Below, piece by piece: positions 24,392 to 33,959 of a stretch of DNA of 64,000 bases. The position numbers were made by a program, and so were the translations under genes. The notes under the pieces are model-generated. The model was given only the letters and a program-made list of their open reading frames with translations, did no database searches and was not told where the DNA came from. Position 1 is the first letter of the stretch; each line of letters starts with the position of its first letter. This DNA comes from Desulfotignum sp. (GTDB lineage Bacteria > Desulfobacterota > Desulfobacteria > Desulfobacterales > Desulfobacteraceae): positions 1-64,000 of the forward strand of contig JAABSO010000001.1 of assembly GCA_011390335.1 (NCBI GenBank). Reading direction: 5' to 3'.

Positions 24392-27346
24392 CTAACCGGC
24401 TCTGGAAATAACCGAGCCGATTTCCAGCATTTTTTTCAGGTAATGGCCGGTATAGCTTTCAGGAACGGCTGCAACGGTTTCCGGGGAGCCCTGGGCCACA
24501 ATTTCGCCGCCGCCAGCCCCACCTTCGGGTCCCAGGTCCACCACCCAGTCCGCAGTCTTGATCACATCCAGGTTGTGCTCAATGATGATCACGGTGTTGC
24601 CGGCGGCGGTGAGGCGCTGCAGCACCGCCAGGAGCATGCGTACATCCCGGAAGTGCAGGCCGGTGGTGGGTTCATCCAGGATATACAGGGTGTCTCCGGT
24701 TTCCCGTTTGGCCAGTTCCCGGGCCAGTTTGATACGCTGGGCTTCTCCCCCGGACAGGGTGGTGGCGGCCTGCCCCAGCTTAATATAGGAGAGGCCCACA
24801 TCCATGAGGGTGTCCAGGATCTGGGTGATTTTCGGGTGGGCGTCGAACAGCTCCCTGGCCTGGTGCACGGACAGGTCCAGGACATCGGCAATGGAATGGC
24901 CCTTGTAGGTGATTTCCAGGGTGGCCCGGTTGAACCGCCGGCCGTGACAGACCTCGCAGGGCACAAACACATCTGCCAGAAAATGCATCTCCACCTTGAT
25001 ATACCCGTCCCCGCTGCAGGCCTCGCACCGGCCACCTTTTACATTAAAGGAGTACCGTCCTTTTTTATACCCCCTGGCTTTGGATTCCGGGAGCATGGCA
25101 AACAGATCCCTGATGGGGTCGAACACCTTGGTATAGGTAGCGGGATTGCTCCGGGGGGTCCGGCCGATGGGCTTCTGGTCGATATTGATGACCTTGTTCA
25201 GATGGGACAGGCCGGTGATCTTTTCATGTTTTCCCACGCTGAGCTGGGATTCGTGCAGCTTCACGGCCAGGGCCGGGTACAGGATCTGGTTGATGAGGGT
25301 GGATTTGCCAGCGCCTGACACGCCGGTGACCGCCACCAGCAGACCCAGGGGCAGTTTCACCGTCACCTGCCTGAGGTTGTTTTCATTTGCCTTCACAATC
25401 GCGATCCATTTTCCGGATTCAGGGGTTTTGCGCTGTGCCGGGATGGCAATGGATTCTTCACCGGTGAGAAATTTACCGGTGATGGAGGCGGGATTGGCCC
25501 GGATCTGGGACGGGGTGCCCTGGGCCACGATGCGGCCCCCTAAGTGCCCTGCCCCCGGGCCGATGTCCACGATCCAGTCCGAGGCTTCCATGGTTTCCTG
25601 GTCATGCTCCACCACAATCAGGGTATTGCCGATGTCCCGCAGGTGCTGCAGGGTTTTGAGCAGCTTGATATTGTCCCGCTGGTGCAAGCCGATGCTGGGC
25701 TCATCCAGGATGTAGAGAACGCCGGTGAGTTCCGAACCCACCTGGGAGGCCAGGCGGATCCGCTGGGATTCCCCGCCGGACAGGGTGGGGCCGCTGCGGT
25801 CCAGGGACAGGTAGTCCAGGCCCACATTCACCAGGAACCCTAAGCGGTCCCGGATCTCCTTGAGCAGTTCCGCGGCAATGAGCCGGCGGCTGCCGGACAA
25901 TTCCAGAGAAGAAACAAACTGGTAGGCCTCTTTCACCGTCATTTCCGTCACATCAATGATGGATTTTCCCTGAATCCGGACATTGCGTACCTCGTCCCGG
26001 AGACGCTTTCCCTGGCAGGCGGCACAGGTGCTGGCGGTCATGAATTCAGTGTAATATTTTTTCTGGGTTTCCGACTGTGTGTTGCGGTACCTGCGCATCA
26101 AGGTATGGAGCAGCCCTTCATGGGTGCGGGTGAACTCCCCCTGAATCTTGGCGGAATGCCAGTTCACCCGCATTTTTTTGGTATCAGACCCATAGAGCAG
26201 CAGATTTTGCTGGGTTTTGGGCAGCTTTTTCCAGGGCCGGTCAAAATTGATGCCCCACTGCTCCTCCATGGCGGTGAGCTGGCCCAGGCCCCAGGAGTTG
26301 TCGTTCTGGTACCGGGGGTTTTTGATAAAATAGTTCTTCCACGGTTTCACCGCGCCCTGGCGGATGCTCAGGTCCCTGTCAGGCACCACCTTGTCCGGGT
26401 CCATGGACAGCAGGGTGCCGATGCCGTTGCAGTCCGGACACATGCCCAAAGGCGAGTTAAAAGAAAAGATCTGGGGGGACAGCTCCGGGTAGGCAGTACC
26501 GCAGCAGGAGCGGGCCTCGCTCATTTTTATATCCTCTCTGCCCAGGATATGCACGATGATCTGGCCGCCCCCCAGCTTCAGGGCGGCTTCCACCGAATCG
26601 GTGAGCCGCTCTTCAAAGGGGCCTTCCGCTTTTATAACCAGCCGGTCCACCACCACCTCGATGTGGTGTTTTTTGTTTCTGGCCAGGGTCTGGACATTTT
26701 CCAAATCCTGGACCACCCCGTCCACCCGGACCCTTGCATAGCCCTGTTTTTTGAGTTCCGCCAGGTGTTCTCTGTGTTCACCTTTGCGGTTTTCCACCAC
26801 CGGTGCCAGGATCAGAATTTTGGAACCGGCCGGCAGGGCCATGATCTGGGAGACCATGCCCTGGGCATGGCCCCGGCCCACTTTTTTGCCGCAGTGAAAA
26901 CAATACTGGGTTCCCACCCGGGCAAACAATACCCGCAGGTAATCGTAAATCTCTGTGATGGTGCCCACCGTGGATCTGGGGTTTTTGCTGGCCGCCTTCT
27001 GTTCGATGGCAATGGTGGGGGAAAGTCCCCGGATGGTGTCATACCGGGGTTTTTCCATCTGTCCGATGAACTGCCTGGCATAGGAGGACAAGGACTCCAC
27101 ATACCGGCGCTGGCCCTCGGCGAAAATCGTGTCAAATGCCAGGCTGGATTTGCCGGACCCGGACACCCCGGTGAACACCACCAGCTGTTTTTTGGGGATC
27201 TCCACCTCGATATTCTTGAGGTTGTGCTCCCTGGCCCCTTTGACGATGATGCGGTCCAGCTCCGTGGCAGGGGCAATCTCCGGTACCGGACTGTCTGATG
27301 CCGGCACCTGCATGGACAGGTGCTGTTTTTTTTTCTGTGCGCCCAT
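24392..27346 (-). CDS. uvrA: Excinuclease ABC subunit A
   Basis: This 984-aa damage-recognition ATPase of nucleotide excision repair has two ABC ATPase modules. The first Walker A is GVSGSGKSS at residues 60-68; the second is GVSGAGKST near 670. Two ABC signature regions (LSGGESQRIRLA, LSGGEAQRIKLA) and Walker B segments (YILDEPSIGLHQRD, YILDEPTTGLHFRD) are intact. The C-terminal zinc module CEACSGDGYIKVEMHFLADVFVPCEVC is complete. In the first zinc region the pattern is SCCGTAYPELSPQIFSFNSPLGMCPDC. About 28 extra residues precede the usual start of homology, so the protein is a little longer than typical. UvrB and UvrC are not in the window. The gene is convergent with the hydrolase gene. 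Confidence 0.97.
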   Translation of the reverse strand: MGAQKKKQHLSMQVPASDSPVPEIAPATELDRIIVKGAREHNLKNIEVEIPKKQLVVFTGVSGSGKSSLAFDTIFAEGQRRYVESLSSYARQFIGQMEKPRYDTIRGLSPTIAIEQKAASKNPRSTVGTITEIYDYLRVLFARVGTQYCFHCGKKVGRGHAQGMVSQIMALPAGSKILILAPVVENRKGEHREHLAELKKQGYARVRVDGVVQDLENVQTLARNKKHHIEVVVDRLVIKAEGPFEERLTDSVEAALKLGGGQIIVHILGREDIKMSEARSCCGTAYPELSPQIFSFNSPLGMCPDCNGIGTLLSMDPDKVVPDRDLSIRQGAVKPWKNYFIKNPRYQNDNSWGLGQLTAMEEQWGINFDRPWKKLPKTQQNLLLYGSDTKKMRVNWHSAKIQGEFTRTHEGLLHTLMRRYRNTQSETQKKYYTEFMTASTCAACQGKRLRDEVRNVRIQGKSIIDVTEMTVKEAYQFVSSLELSGSRRLIAAELLKEIRDRLGFLVNVGLDYLSLDRSGPTLSGGESQRIRLASQVGSELTGVLYILDEPSIGLHQRDNIKLLKTLQHLRDIGNTLIVVEHDQETMEASDWIVDIGPGAGHLGGRIVAQGTPSQIRANPASITGKFLTGEESIAIPAQRKTPESGKWIAIVKANENNLRQVTVKLPLGLLVAVTGVSGAGKSTLINQILYPALAVKLHESQLSVGKHEKITGLSHLNKVINIDQKPIGRTPRSNPATYTKVFDPIRDLFAMLPESKARGYKKGRYSFNVKGGRCEACSGDGYIKVEMHFLADVFVPCEVCHGRRFNRATLEITYKGHSIADVLDLSVHQARELFDAHPKITQILDTLMDVGLSYIKLGQAATTLSGGEAQRIKLARELAKRETGDTLYILDEPTTGLHFRDVRMLLAVLQRLTAAGNTVIIIEHNLDVIKTADWVVDLGPEGGAGGGEIVAQGSPETVAAVPESYTGHYLKKMLEIGSVISRAG

Positions 27347-27502
27347 ATCTTAAACATCCTTTGGGGAGTGTGTTTTTAAAATTACCCCAAGATGATAAGC
27401 ACGGGAGCCAAAATGTAAAGATTGACAGCGGTCATGATATGGGCAGTTCCGTTCAATTGACCGGCGGTCGCCCCCGGCGCTGTTCTGTACGCGGTGAGGC
27501 CC

Positions 27503-27564
27503 TGTCGGCAGCCTGTGACCGGACCGTCAGATGCCAATCTCGGGCCGGTCACAGGCTGCCGACA
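27503..27564. repeat. 20-bp perfect inverted repeat, 22-bp spacer
   Basis: TGTCGGCAGCCTGTGACCGG (27503-27522) is mirrored by its exact reverse complement at 27545-27564. It lies between the SNF2-helicase stop and the uvrA start, both leftward genes. It could form a long hairpin in the transcript that ends the helicase message, although no T-run follows on the minus strand, or be a dispersed repeat element. The remaining spacer, 27347-27502, holds no gene. Confidence 0.75.
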
Positions 27565-27599
27565 CGGGCGGGATGTTTCCAGGGCAGGAAAAGACCCGG

Positions 27600-30374
27600 T
27601 TATCCCCATCCGGGAAGTTTGAATGACATGGTAACTTCACCGGTCTCTTTATTGATCCTGACCATTTTTTCCTGGGCAGCGGCTTCTTTTATCTTCTGGC
27701 CGGTGGCCATTTCCATGAGGCCTGATATAAACGCCATGCCCGAATTCAGTACGGTTTCAATACGCTCCGGGGACTGGCCTTCCAGAAAATTATCCGGATC
27801 TGCCGCTTGCCGGGCAGGCACGGCCCCCACCAGGTCATCCAGCTTTTCAGCCTCATCATATTCTTTTCCACCATCCTGTCCATTTGGAAAATCCCTGTCC
27901 CGGGGCGTTGCTTCCATTGCCTCCTGAAATGTTTCTGAGGCTTCGGGCATTTTTCGGGCTGCATCTTCTTCCGGCTCCAAAACCCGGGGATTCAGATAAT
28001 GGGGGGTCTCTTCCGGGATCTCCTCCGGTTCTGCTGCAGCAACAGCCATGTCCGGGGGTTCCTCGTCCATCATCTGGCGGAGCCGTTCAAGCAGTTCATT
28101 TCGCTTTTCCAAAGAAAATTCCACCGTATCAGGCCCGTCATCAAACACCCCCTTGAACAGGTCGGTCTTGATCTGGATACCGGTGAGAATCCGTTCCTCG
28201 ATGCTGTGTTTGGCCACCAGGTTGATGACATTCACACACCCGCTCTGCTGCCCGATGCGGCTGACCCGACCGATGCGCTGGTTCATCTTCGCGGGATTCC
28301 AAGGCAGCTCGATATTGATCACACAGTCGGCAGCCTGGAGGTTCAGTCCGGTACCGCCGGCATCGGTGGACAGAAACACCCGGCAGTCAGGATTGTTTGT
28401 GAATTCGTCGATCAGGGCCTGGCGCTTTTTCACCGCCACTTTTCCGGACAGTTCGATAAAGGGGATTTCCATATCAGACAGCTGTTTTGCCACCAGATAA
28501 GTCATGGTGGTCCATTCGCTGAAAATTACGATTTTCCGCTGGTTCTGGATCACCAGTTCATCGATGATACCGGCCAGTTCCGTGAGTTTGGGAGATATAT
28601 GGCTCTTCCGGTCAATCAGATAGGTGGAGTCACACACCATGCGCATGCGCAGCAGCAGCACCTGGATCTTGCGGATATCCATGGGGGTGAGAAATTTTTT
28701 GCGCATCAGCGGGACCAGGGAGCGGGCATATCCCCCATGCATTTTCTGCTGTTCATCTGCCAGGTCGATATAGTAATTGTTTTCCACCACATCCGGCAGG
28801 TCCTTGAGTACCGATTCCTTTTTCCGGCGGATCACAATATCCTGGAGCCGGTCCTTGAGTTTTTCCAGGTTCCGGTATCCGGCAATGCTGGCTTTTTTCT
28901 TTTTGGGAATGAGAAAATGGTCTGCGGCAAATTCCCACAGCGGGGTGAGCAGGTAGGGGTCCAGAAACTGAACAATGGAGTAGACATCCTCCAGCTTGTT
29001 TTCCAGGGGGGTGCCGGTGAGGACAATTCCGTGCTTTTTGGGAATCTGCTTGACCGCATCCGCGGTTTTAGTGGAAAAGTTCTTTATGCGCTGGGCCTCG
29101 TCCAGGACAATGATGTCCGGGTTGAACCGGGATAAAATGGTCACGTCCCGGAGTACTGCCTCGTAATTGGTGATCTTGAACAGGCTCTCATCTTTGCGGT
29201 ACAGCGCTTCCCGCCGGGACGGACTGCCTTCCACCACTTTGGCCTGTTCAGGGGAAAATTTCTCAATCTCCCGCTTCCACTGTTCTTTTAAGGATGCGAG
29301 GGTGACCACCAGAACTTTTGAAAATCCGAAAATCTCTTTTTTGAGCACACACAGGCCAATGGCCTGGAGGGTCTTGCCCAGCCCCATTTCATCGCCGATG
29401 AGCACCCCGGTTTTATACAGCCCGAATTTTACCCCTTCCTTCTGGAACGGGTACAGGTCTATTTTCAGGGGCAGGGCAGGCAGTTCCTGATCCGACAGCT
29501 TTTTTGCTTCTTGTTTCTGGATATGGGCATCCACCCGCTGAAGCAGGGCTTCTCTGATCCGGACCCGCTTGTCGCCTGCCACCCGGTCCATGAGGGACAC
29601 AATGTCAGACAGATCTTTTGCCCGGTATGCGCCGGTCTCCTGGTCAAAGTATTGGGACAGCAGCGGTACAAGGTCTGCATGGGATGAAAGAAGCCGTTCG
29701 GAAAAAAGACCGGGCCCATTCTGCTTTGAATCCCAGAAAATATCGGTAAACCCAAACTGTTCTTTTTTCACCTGCCGGTCGAAGCCGCTGGTTTTATTCA
29801 GGCGGTCCTTTGCAAACAGCAGGTGCTTGCAGGTGCCCAGTCCGTTGGTCATATAATCCGGACAGGTGCAATGGCCCACCCCTTTTTCCGGGTCATGAAA
29901 ACACACCTGATATTGCCGCTGCTGCTGGTTTTCCACCAGGTGATCCCCTTTGTACATATCCCCGGGAAGCAGGGTGAACTTTTCATTTCTGGCCCGCTTT
30001 TTACGGTCTGCCATTGCCTGGTCCCGAATTTCTTCCCTGGACAGATACGGGGCTTCAGGTTCCGGAACAGCTGCAGACAGAACCGCGCTTCTCTGGAGCA
30101 GATCCCGGACATTCAGGGCCGCCGCCACCACATGCTTGCACCCGTTTCCGGGATAGGGGCAGTCGCAGGATCCATCCAGGCCCTGGTTCGTCAGCTGGAT
30201 GCTGGTGACATAGTCGCCATAATTGCCGTCCACTTCATAGGTGAACCGCTGTCTGTCCACATCTGAATCAGACAAAAAGTAGGACCCGTGCTTATAAATG
30301 TTTTCTCCCCGGTAATAAATGAGCTGGGAATCGGCGACATTTCTGCGGATATATTCCTTGGTTAAACCCTCCAT
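27600..30374 (-). CDS. SNF2-family helicase with two SWIM zinc fingers
   Basis: This 924-aa ATP-dependent DNA translocase is of the SNF2/Rad54 superfamily. The N-terminal part has two SWIM zinc motifs: C70, C72, C79, H81 (CDCPYPGNGCKH) and C169, C171, C182, H184. The ATPase core begins near residue 305, with Walker A in GDEMGLGKT (327-335), DEAQ at 425-428, the TGTPLEN motif, and the C-terminal helicase motifs FLSTDAGGTGLNLQAAD and NQRIGRVSRIGQ. The tail after about 750 is acidic and low in conservation. Such bacterial SNF2 proteins probably remodel protein-DNA or RNA polymerase complexes; the role here is unknown. It is an isolated leftward gene upstream of uvrA, so a link to repair is possible but not shown. 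Confidence 0.92.
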   Translation of the reverse strand: MEGLTKEYIRRNVADSQLIYYRGENIYKHGSYFLSDSDVDRQRFTYEVDGNYGDYVTSIQLTNQGLDGSCDCPYPGNGCKHVVAAALNVRDLLQRSAVLSAAVPEPEAPYLSREEIRDQAMADRKKRARNEKFTLLPGDMYKGDHLVENQQQRQYQVCFHDPEKGVGHCTCPDYMTNGLGTCKHLLFAKDRLNKTSGFDRQVKKEQFGFTDIFWDSKQNGPGLFSERLLSSHADLVPLLSQYFDQETGAYRAKDLSDIVSLMDRVAGDKRVRIREALLQRVDAHIQKQEAKKLSDQELPALPLKIDLYPFQKEGVKFGLYKTGVLIGDEMGLGKTLQAIGLCVLKKEIFGFSKVLVVTLASLKEQWKREIEKFSPEQAKVVEGSPSRREALYRKDESLFKITNYEAVLRDVTILSRFNPDIIVLDEAQRIKNFSTKTADAVKQIPKKHGIVLTGTPLENKLEDVYSIVQFLDPYLLTPLWEFAADHFLIPKKKKASIAGYRNLEKLKDRLQDIVIRRKKESVLKDLPDVVENNYYIDLADEQQKMHGGYARSLVPLMRKKFLTPMDIRKIQVLLLRMRMVCDSTYLIDRKSHISPKLTELAGIIDELVIQNQRKIVIFSEWTTMTYLVAKQLSDMEIPFIELSGKVAVKKRQALIDEFTNNPDCRVFLSTDAGGTGLNLQAADCVINIELPWNPAKMNQRIGRVSRIGQQSGCVNVINLVAKHSIEERILTGIQIKTDLFKGVFDDGPDTVEFSLEKRNELLERLRQMMDEEPPDMAVAAAEPEEIPEETPHYLNPRVLEPEEDAARKMPEASETFQEAMEATPRDRDFPNGQDGGKEYDEAEKLDDLVGAVPARQAADPDNFLEGQSPERIETVLNSGMAFISGLMEMATGQKIKEAAAQEKMVRINKETGEVTMSFKLPGWG

Positions 30375-30837
30375 GGGATGTTCTCCTATAATTATTGGCG
30401 CAGCACTTTACCGGACATACACCGGATTGCAATGTCGATTCACATAACACAGATTTTTCCTCTTTTTCAAGCACAAGTTGCCGCTCCCAGGACCATCTCA
30501 TATAACCAATCCTGTTAGCTGCTTGATACCCGCAGGGGGCTTGTCAATATAGGTGGCGCTGCATCACAATGGGTTCACCCTGTGCCGCATCCGGTCATTG
30601 GAACCGCGCCGGAATCTGTTTCACAGATCCGGGACACTCCATGGCAAAGGACGAAAAGTTAACTTATGACCTCATACATGACGGCTGTCTACACCGTCCA
30701 GTGTCGGGGGAATTCCTGTGAGTCGAATCCCATTCTGCGTGCTGATAACTGTTACCCCGCCATGCAGGTATATTGCATTAGACGAAAAAATGCATTATTG
30801 TAAGAGAAGTTAACCCTTGAAATAAACTGGAGATCCC
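30375..30837. other. Divergent intergenic region with a possible forward promoter
   Basis: This 463-bp spacer holds no gene I can support. A 26-codon frame from ATG 30641 (MAKDEKLTYDLIHDGCLH...) has no recognisable match. A candidate sigma-70 promoter for the rightward radical SAM operon is TTGCAT, 17 bases, TATTGT at 30773-30801, ending 36 bp before its start codon. Nothing else was identified. Confidence 0.4.
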
Positions 30838-31890
30838 ATGACCATTGACAGATACCGGTTTGAAACCGGGGTGTACCGGCCCCCCAGTGAGGGGGGAAGC
30901 GCATCTTTGCTGGTGCGGTTCACCCGGAACTGCCCCTGGAATCACTGTACCTTCTGCAGCATGTACAAAACAGAAAAATTCGAACCCCGGCCCGTCTCGG
31001 AAATCATGGCAGATATTGATGCCATGGCCGCCCTGACAGAAGATATTAAGGCTTTGTCAGCCACCGGGAAATCTTCGGGCGGCATCACCCGGGAGGGGGT
31101 AATGGCGCTGCTGGAAAAAACACCTGAACTAGAGTATCACCCGGGAGCTGCCATGCTGATAAACTGGCTCATGGCAGGGGGCAGAACCGCCTTTATCCAG
31201 GATGCCAACAGCCTGATCATGAAAACCCCGGATCTGGTGAAAGCACTGGAGCACCTGAAATCAACCTTTCCCAATATTACACGCATCACCACCTATGCCA
31301 GGGCCAGGACCCTGGCCCAGAAACCGGCCAAAGACCTGGAAACCATCCGCAAAGCCGGCCTGGACCGGCTCCATCTGGGCCTGGAAACCGGAGATGATGA
31401 CCTCTTGAAGGCCATCAAAAAAGGGGTCACTGCAGAGGGCCAGATCAAGGCCGGCAAAAAAGCTGTGGCAGCGGGATTCCAGGTGTCTGAATACTGGATG
31501 CCCGGGCTGGGGGGGAAAGAAAAATCCCATGACCATGCCAGAAACACGGCCCGGGTTTTGAATGCCATCAACCCCCATTATATCCGGTCCCGGCCTTTCC
31601 GTCCCATTCCCGGCACACCGCTGCACCAGCAGGTCGAAGCAGGGGAGATCACCCTGCTGTCACCCGGAGAGCAGCTTGAAGAACTGCTGGTCATGGTCCA
31701 GGATCTTGAGGTGACCGGCAAGGTCTGTTTTGACCATGCCATGAATCACTGGCAGCGACCCGGAGGCGGCCTGCTGCTCACCCATGATTACGAGGGATAC
31801 CAGTTTCCGGAAGAAAAACCCAAACTTCTGGCCCTGATCAAAGAAGGTCTTTCGTTTGACCAACCTGTTCCGCAGATGCTGCACCTGTGA
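30838..31890 (+). CDS. Radical SAM protein with CX4CX2C cluster motif
   Basis: This 350-aa radical SAM enzyme is predicted to bind a [4Fe-4S] cluster and S-adenosylmethionine. The cysteines are C32, C37 and C40 in RNCPWNHCTFC, spaced CX4CX2C rather than the canonical CX3CX2C. Further features are an Elp3/MiaB-like barrel with ITTYARARTLAQK, LHLGLETGDDDLLKAIKKGVT (the GLETGDD pattern of the SAM-binding region) and RSRPFRPIPGTPL. The C-terminal 60 residues have no known domain. The start ATG has GGAG six bases upstream. It is followed immediately by mqnD, with the stop region overlapping a possible GTG start. It is neither MqnC nor MqnE in pattern. Function unknown. Confidence 0.85.
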   Translation: MTIDRYRFETGVYRPPSEGGSASLLVRFTRNCPWNHCTFCSMYKTEKFEPRPVSEIMADIDAMAALTEDIKALSATGKSSGGITREGVMALLEKTPELEYHPGAAMLINWLMAGGRTAFIQDANSLIMKTPDLVKALEHLKSTFPNITRITTYARARTLAQKPAKDLETIRKAGLDRLHLGLETGDDDLLKAIKKGVTAEGQIKAGKKAVAAGFQVSEYWMPGLGGKEKSHDHARNTARVLNAINPHYIRSRPFRPIPGTPLHQQVEAGEITLLSPGEQLEELLVMVQDLEVTGKVCFDHAMNHWQRPGGGLLLTHDYEGYQFPEEKPKLLALIKEGLSFDQPVPQMLHL

Positions 31891-31901
31891 AGGCAACGGC
31901 C

Positions 31902-32762
31902 ATGCATGCATCCCCCATTACACTGGCCTATTCCAGCTGCCCCAACGACACCTTTATTTTCAAGGCCATTGCGGAAAAACTGATTGATCTCAAGGGATTC
32001 ACATTTGAGATTGCCGTTGATGATGTGGAAGCCTTGAACCAGCAGGCGGTGCAGCTCACCCATGATGTCACAAAACTGTCCTTTGCAGCCCTGGGCAGCC
32101 TTCTGGACCGGTATGCGCTTTTGCGGTGCGGCGCAGCCCTGGGTAAAGGATGCGGCCCCCTGGTGGTGTCACGGCCCGGCACGGTGCTTGAAGATGCACA
32201 AAAAACCCGGCAGACGGTGGCGGTTCCAGGCATGGGAACCACGGCCTGTCATCTGTTCCGTTTTTTCATGGCTGACCAGTATCCGGACATTGATTTCACC
32301 ATCCTGCCCATGTCCTTTGAAAAAATCATGCCGGCGGTGCTGGACAAAACCGCAGACTTCGGCATCATTATCCATGAGGGCCGTTTCATATACCAGTCCA
32401 TGGGACTGGCGATGACGGCCGACCTGGGACAGTGGTGGGAAACCAAGACAGAACTGCCCATTCCGTTGGGGTGCATTGCCGTGCGGCGGGATATGGACCC
32501 GGAAACCGCCTGTGCGATCCAGGCCGTTATCCGGACCGGTATTGACCATGCCTTTGCCAACCCTGACATGGGTGCGGATTATATCGTCCGGCATGCCCAG
32601 GAAATGGATCCAGCAGTGATCCGGCAGCACATCGACCTGTATGTAAATGATTTTTCAAAGGATCTGGGAGAAGCAGGGGAGCAGGCAGTTACGGCGTTTT
32701 TTTCATATGCCAGAAAAACCGGGATACTCCCGGAAACCGACCTGTCCCTGTTTGCCTGCTGA
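31902..32762 (+). CDS. mqnD: 1,4-dihydroxy-6-naphthoate synthase (futalosine menaquinone pathway)
   Basis: This 286-aa protein has the periplasmic-binding-protein-like fold of MqnD, which converts cyclic dehypoxanthine futalosine to 1,4-dihydroxy-6-naphthoate in menaquinone synthesis. The signature SSCPNDTFIF near the N-terminus (residues 11-20), LNQQAVQLTHDVTKLSFAALG, GKGCGPLVVSR, VPGMGTTACHLFRFF and DFGIIIHEGRFIY fit the family well. The catalytic His of the family is likely in the IIHEGRF block. The ATG at 31902 has AAGG upstream; a GTG at 31887 overlapping the previous stop is an alternative. This gene implies respiration with menaquinone made by the futalosine route. Other mqn genes are not in the window. 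Confidence 0.9.
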   Translation: MHASPITLAYSSCPNDTFIFKAIAEKLIDLKGFTFEIAVDDVEALNQQAVQLTHDVTKLSFAALGSLLDRYALLRCGAALGKGCGPLVVSRPGTVLEDAQKTRQTVAVPGMGTTACHLFRFFMADQYPDIDFTILPMSFEKIMPAVLDKTADFGIIIHEGRFIYQSMGLAMTADLGQWWETKTELPIPLGCIAVRRDMDPETACAIQAVIRTGIDHAFANPDMGADYIVRHAQEMDPAVIRQHIDLYVNDFSKDLGEAGEQAVTAFFSYARKTGILPETDLSLFAC

Positions 32763-32781
32763 GGAGGCTTTTTTTATCCCC

Positions 32782-33858
32782 ATGGCCCAATTGCACCCGA
32801 TATGGAAGGCATTTTGCCGGGATGTGGACCAGACCCTGCAGGACCACGTCATGGTCCGCAAAAATGAGGCGGTGCTGATCGGGATTTCCGGGGGCCCGGA
32901 TTCCATTGCCCTGGCCCGGGTCCTGATCTGCCTGGCAAAGCAAAAGGATCTGGGCCTGGGCCTGGCCCATCTCAACCACGGGCTCCGGGGGGCGGACGCA
33001 GACCAGGACCAGGCATTTACCCGAAAATTCGCCGCAGAATTTCATCTGCCTTTTTTTTGTGAACAAAAGGATGTATCTGCCCTGGCTAAACAGGCCGGCA
33101 CCTCTGTGGAAGAAGCCGGCAGAAATGCCAGGTATGCATTTTTCACCCAAGTTGCCGATACCCGCGGATTTTCCCGTATCGCCACCGGGCATACAAAAGA
33201 CGACAATGCGGAGCAGGTGCTCATGGGGCTGCTCAGGGGCAGCGGATCTAAAGGCCTGGCAGGGATCCCGCCCATACGGGAAAACCGCTTTATCCGCCCC
33301 CTCATCAACCGCTCCCGCAGAGAAATCCTTGCCTTTCTGGATGACCTGGGCCAGGCATATGTGCTGGATGGTTCCAACCAGGACCCTGCCTATCTGCGCA
33401 ACCGCATCCGCAGCCACCTGATTCCGCTGCTGGAAAAAGACTACAACCCCGCTGTAAAACAGGGGCTTCACCGACTCAGCAGCATTCTTTATGAAGAAGA
33501 CCGGTTTCTGGATGACCATGCAGCCAAGGCCTATGATGCCTGCTTGAAAAAAAAAGAGACCGATACCGTATTTTTGTCCCTCCAGGCCGTTGCCCGCCTC
33601 CACCCGGCCCTGGTCCCCCGGGTGCTGCGATACGGCATCCAGATGGTGAAATCAAACCTCAGGCAGATCACCCATGACCATATCCGGGCCATCCAGCACC
33701 TGCTGAACCGGGCTGAACCGGGCAGGCATCTGGATCTGCCCGGCCGGATCCGGGTATACAAGACCCGGCACCAGGTCTGTTTCAAAAAAGAGACTGTTCC
33801 CCTGCGGCAGCTGGGCAGGATGCAGAAACAGGCCGGACACCGGCCCCCGGAGGCGTAA
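32782..33858 (+). CDS. tilS: tRNA(Ile)-lysidine synthase
   Basis: This 358-aa enzyme modifies C34 of tRNA-Ile(CAU) to lysidine, using ATP and lysine, so that AUA is read as Ile. The PP-loop SGGPDS is at residues 36-41; LGLAHLNHGLRGADADQDQ, ATGHTKDDNAEQVLMGLLRGSG, RPLINRSRREI and NQDPAYLRNRIRSHLIPLL are all family blocks. The C-terminal region (LHPALVPRVLRYGIQ) belongs to the TilS substrate-binding part. The chosen ATG at 32782 is the first fitting start; GAGGAGG lies 14 bases ahead, a long spacing. The gene follows mqnD by 19 bp. It is essential in most bacteria. Confidence 0.93.
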   Translation: MAQLHPIWKAFCRDVDQTLQDHVMVRKNEAVLIGISGGPDSIALARVLICLAKQKDLGLGLAHLNHGLRGADADQDQAFTRKFAAEFHLPFFCEQKDVSALAKQAGTSVEEAGRNARYAFFTQVADTRGFSRIATGHTKDDNAEQVLMGLLRGSGSKGLAGIPPIRENRFIRPLINRSRREILAFLDDLGQAYVLDGSNQDPAYLRNRIRSHLIPLLEKDYNPAVKQGLHRLSSILYEEDRFLDDHAAKAYDACLKKKETDTVFLSLQAVARLHPALVPRVLRYGIQMVKSNLRQITHDHIRAIQHLLNRAEPGRHLDLPGRIRVYKTRHQVCFKKETVPLRQLGRMQKQAGHRPPEA

Positions 33859-33959
33859 GCCCGCAAAACCGAAAAAACTTTTCCTTGTATATTCACAAAT
33901 TATGGTTATATATACGTAAGTTTGGGTGTACTATTTTTAAGATAAAGAGAGGATAAACA

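Noticed and set aside
24368..27298. Long plus-strand frames (up to 397 codons) opposite uvrA
   Set aside because: They are rich in Gly, His, Pro and Gln, have no motif, and mirror the high-GC codons of uvrA.
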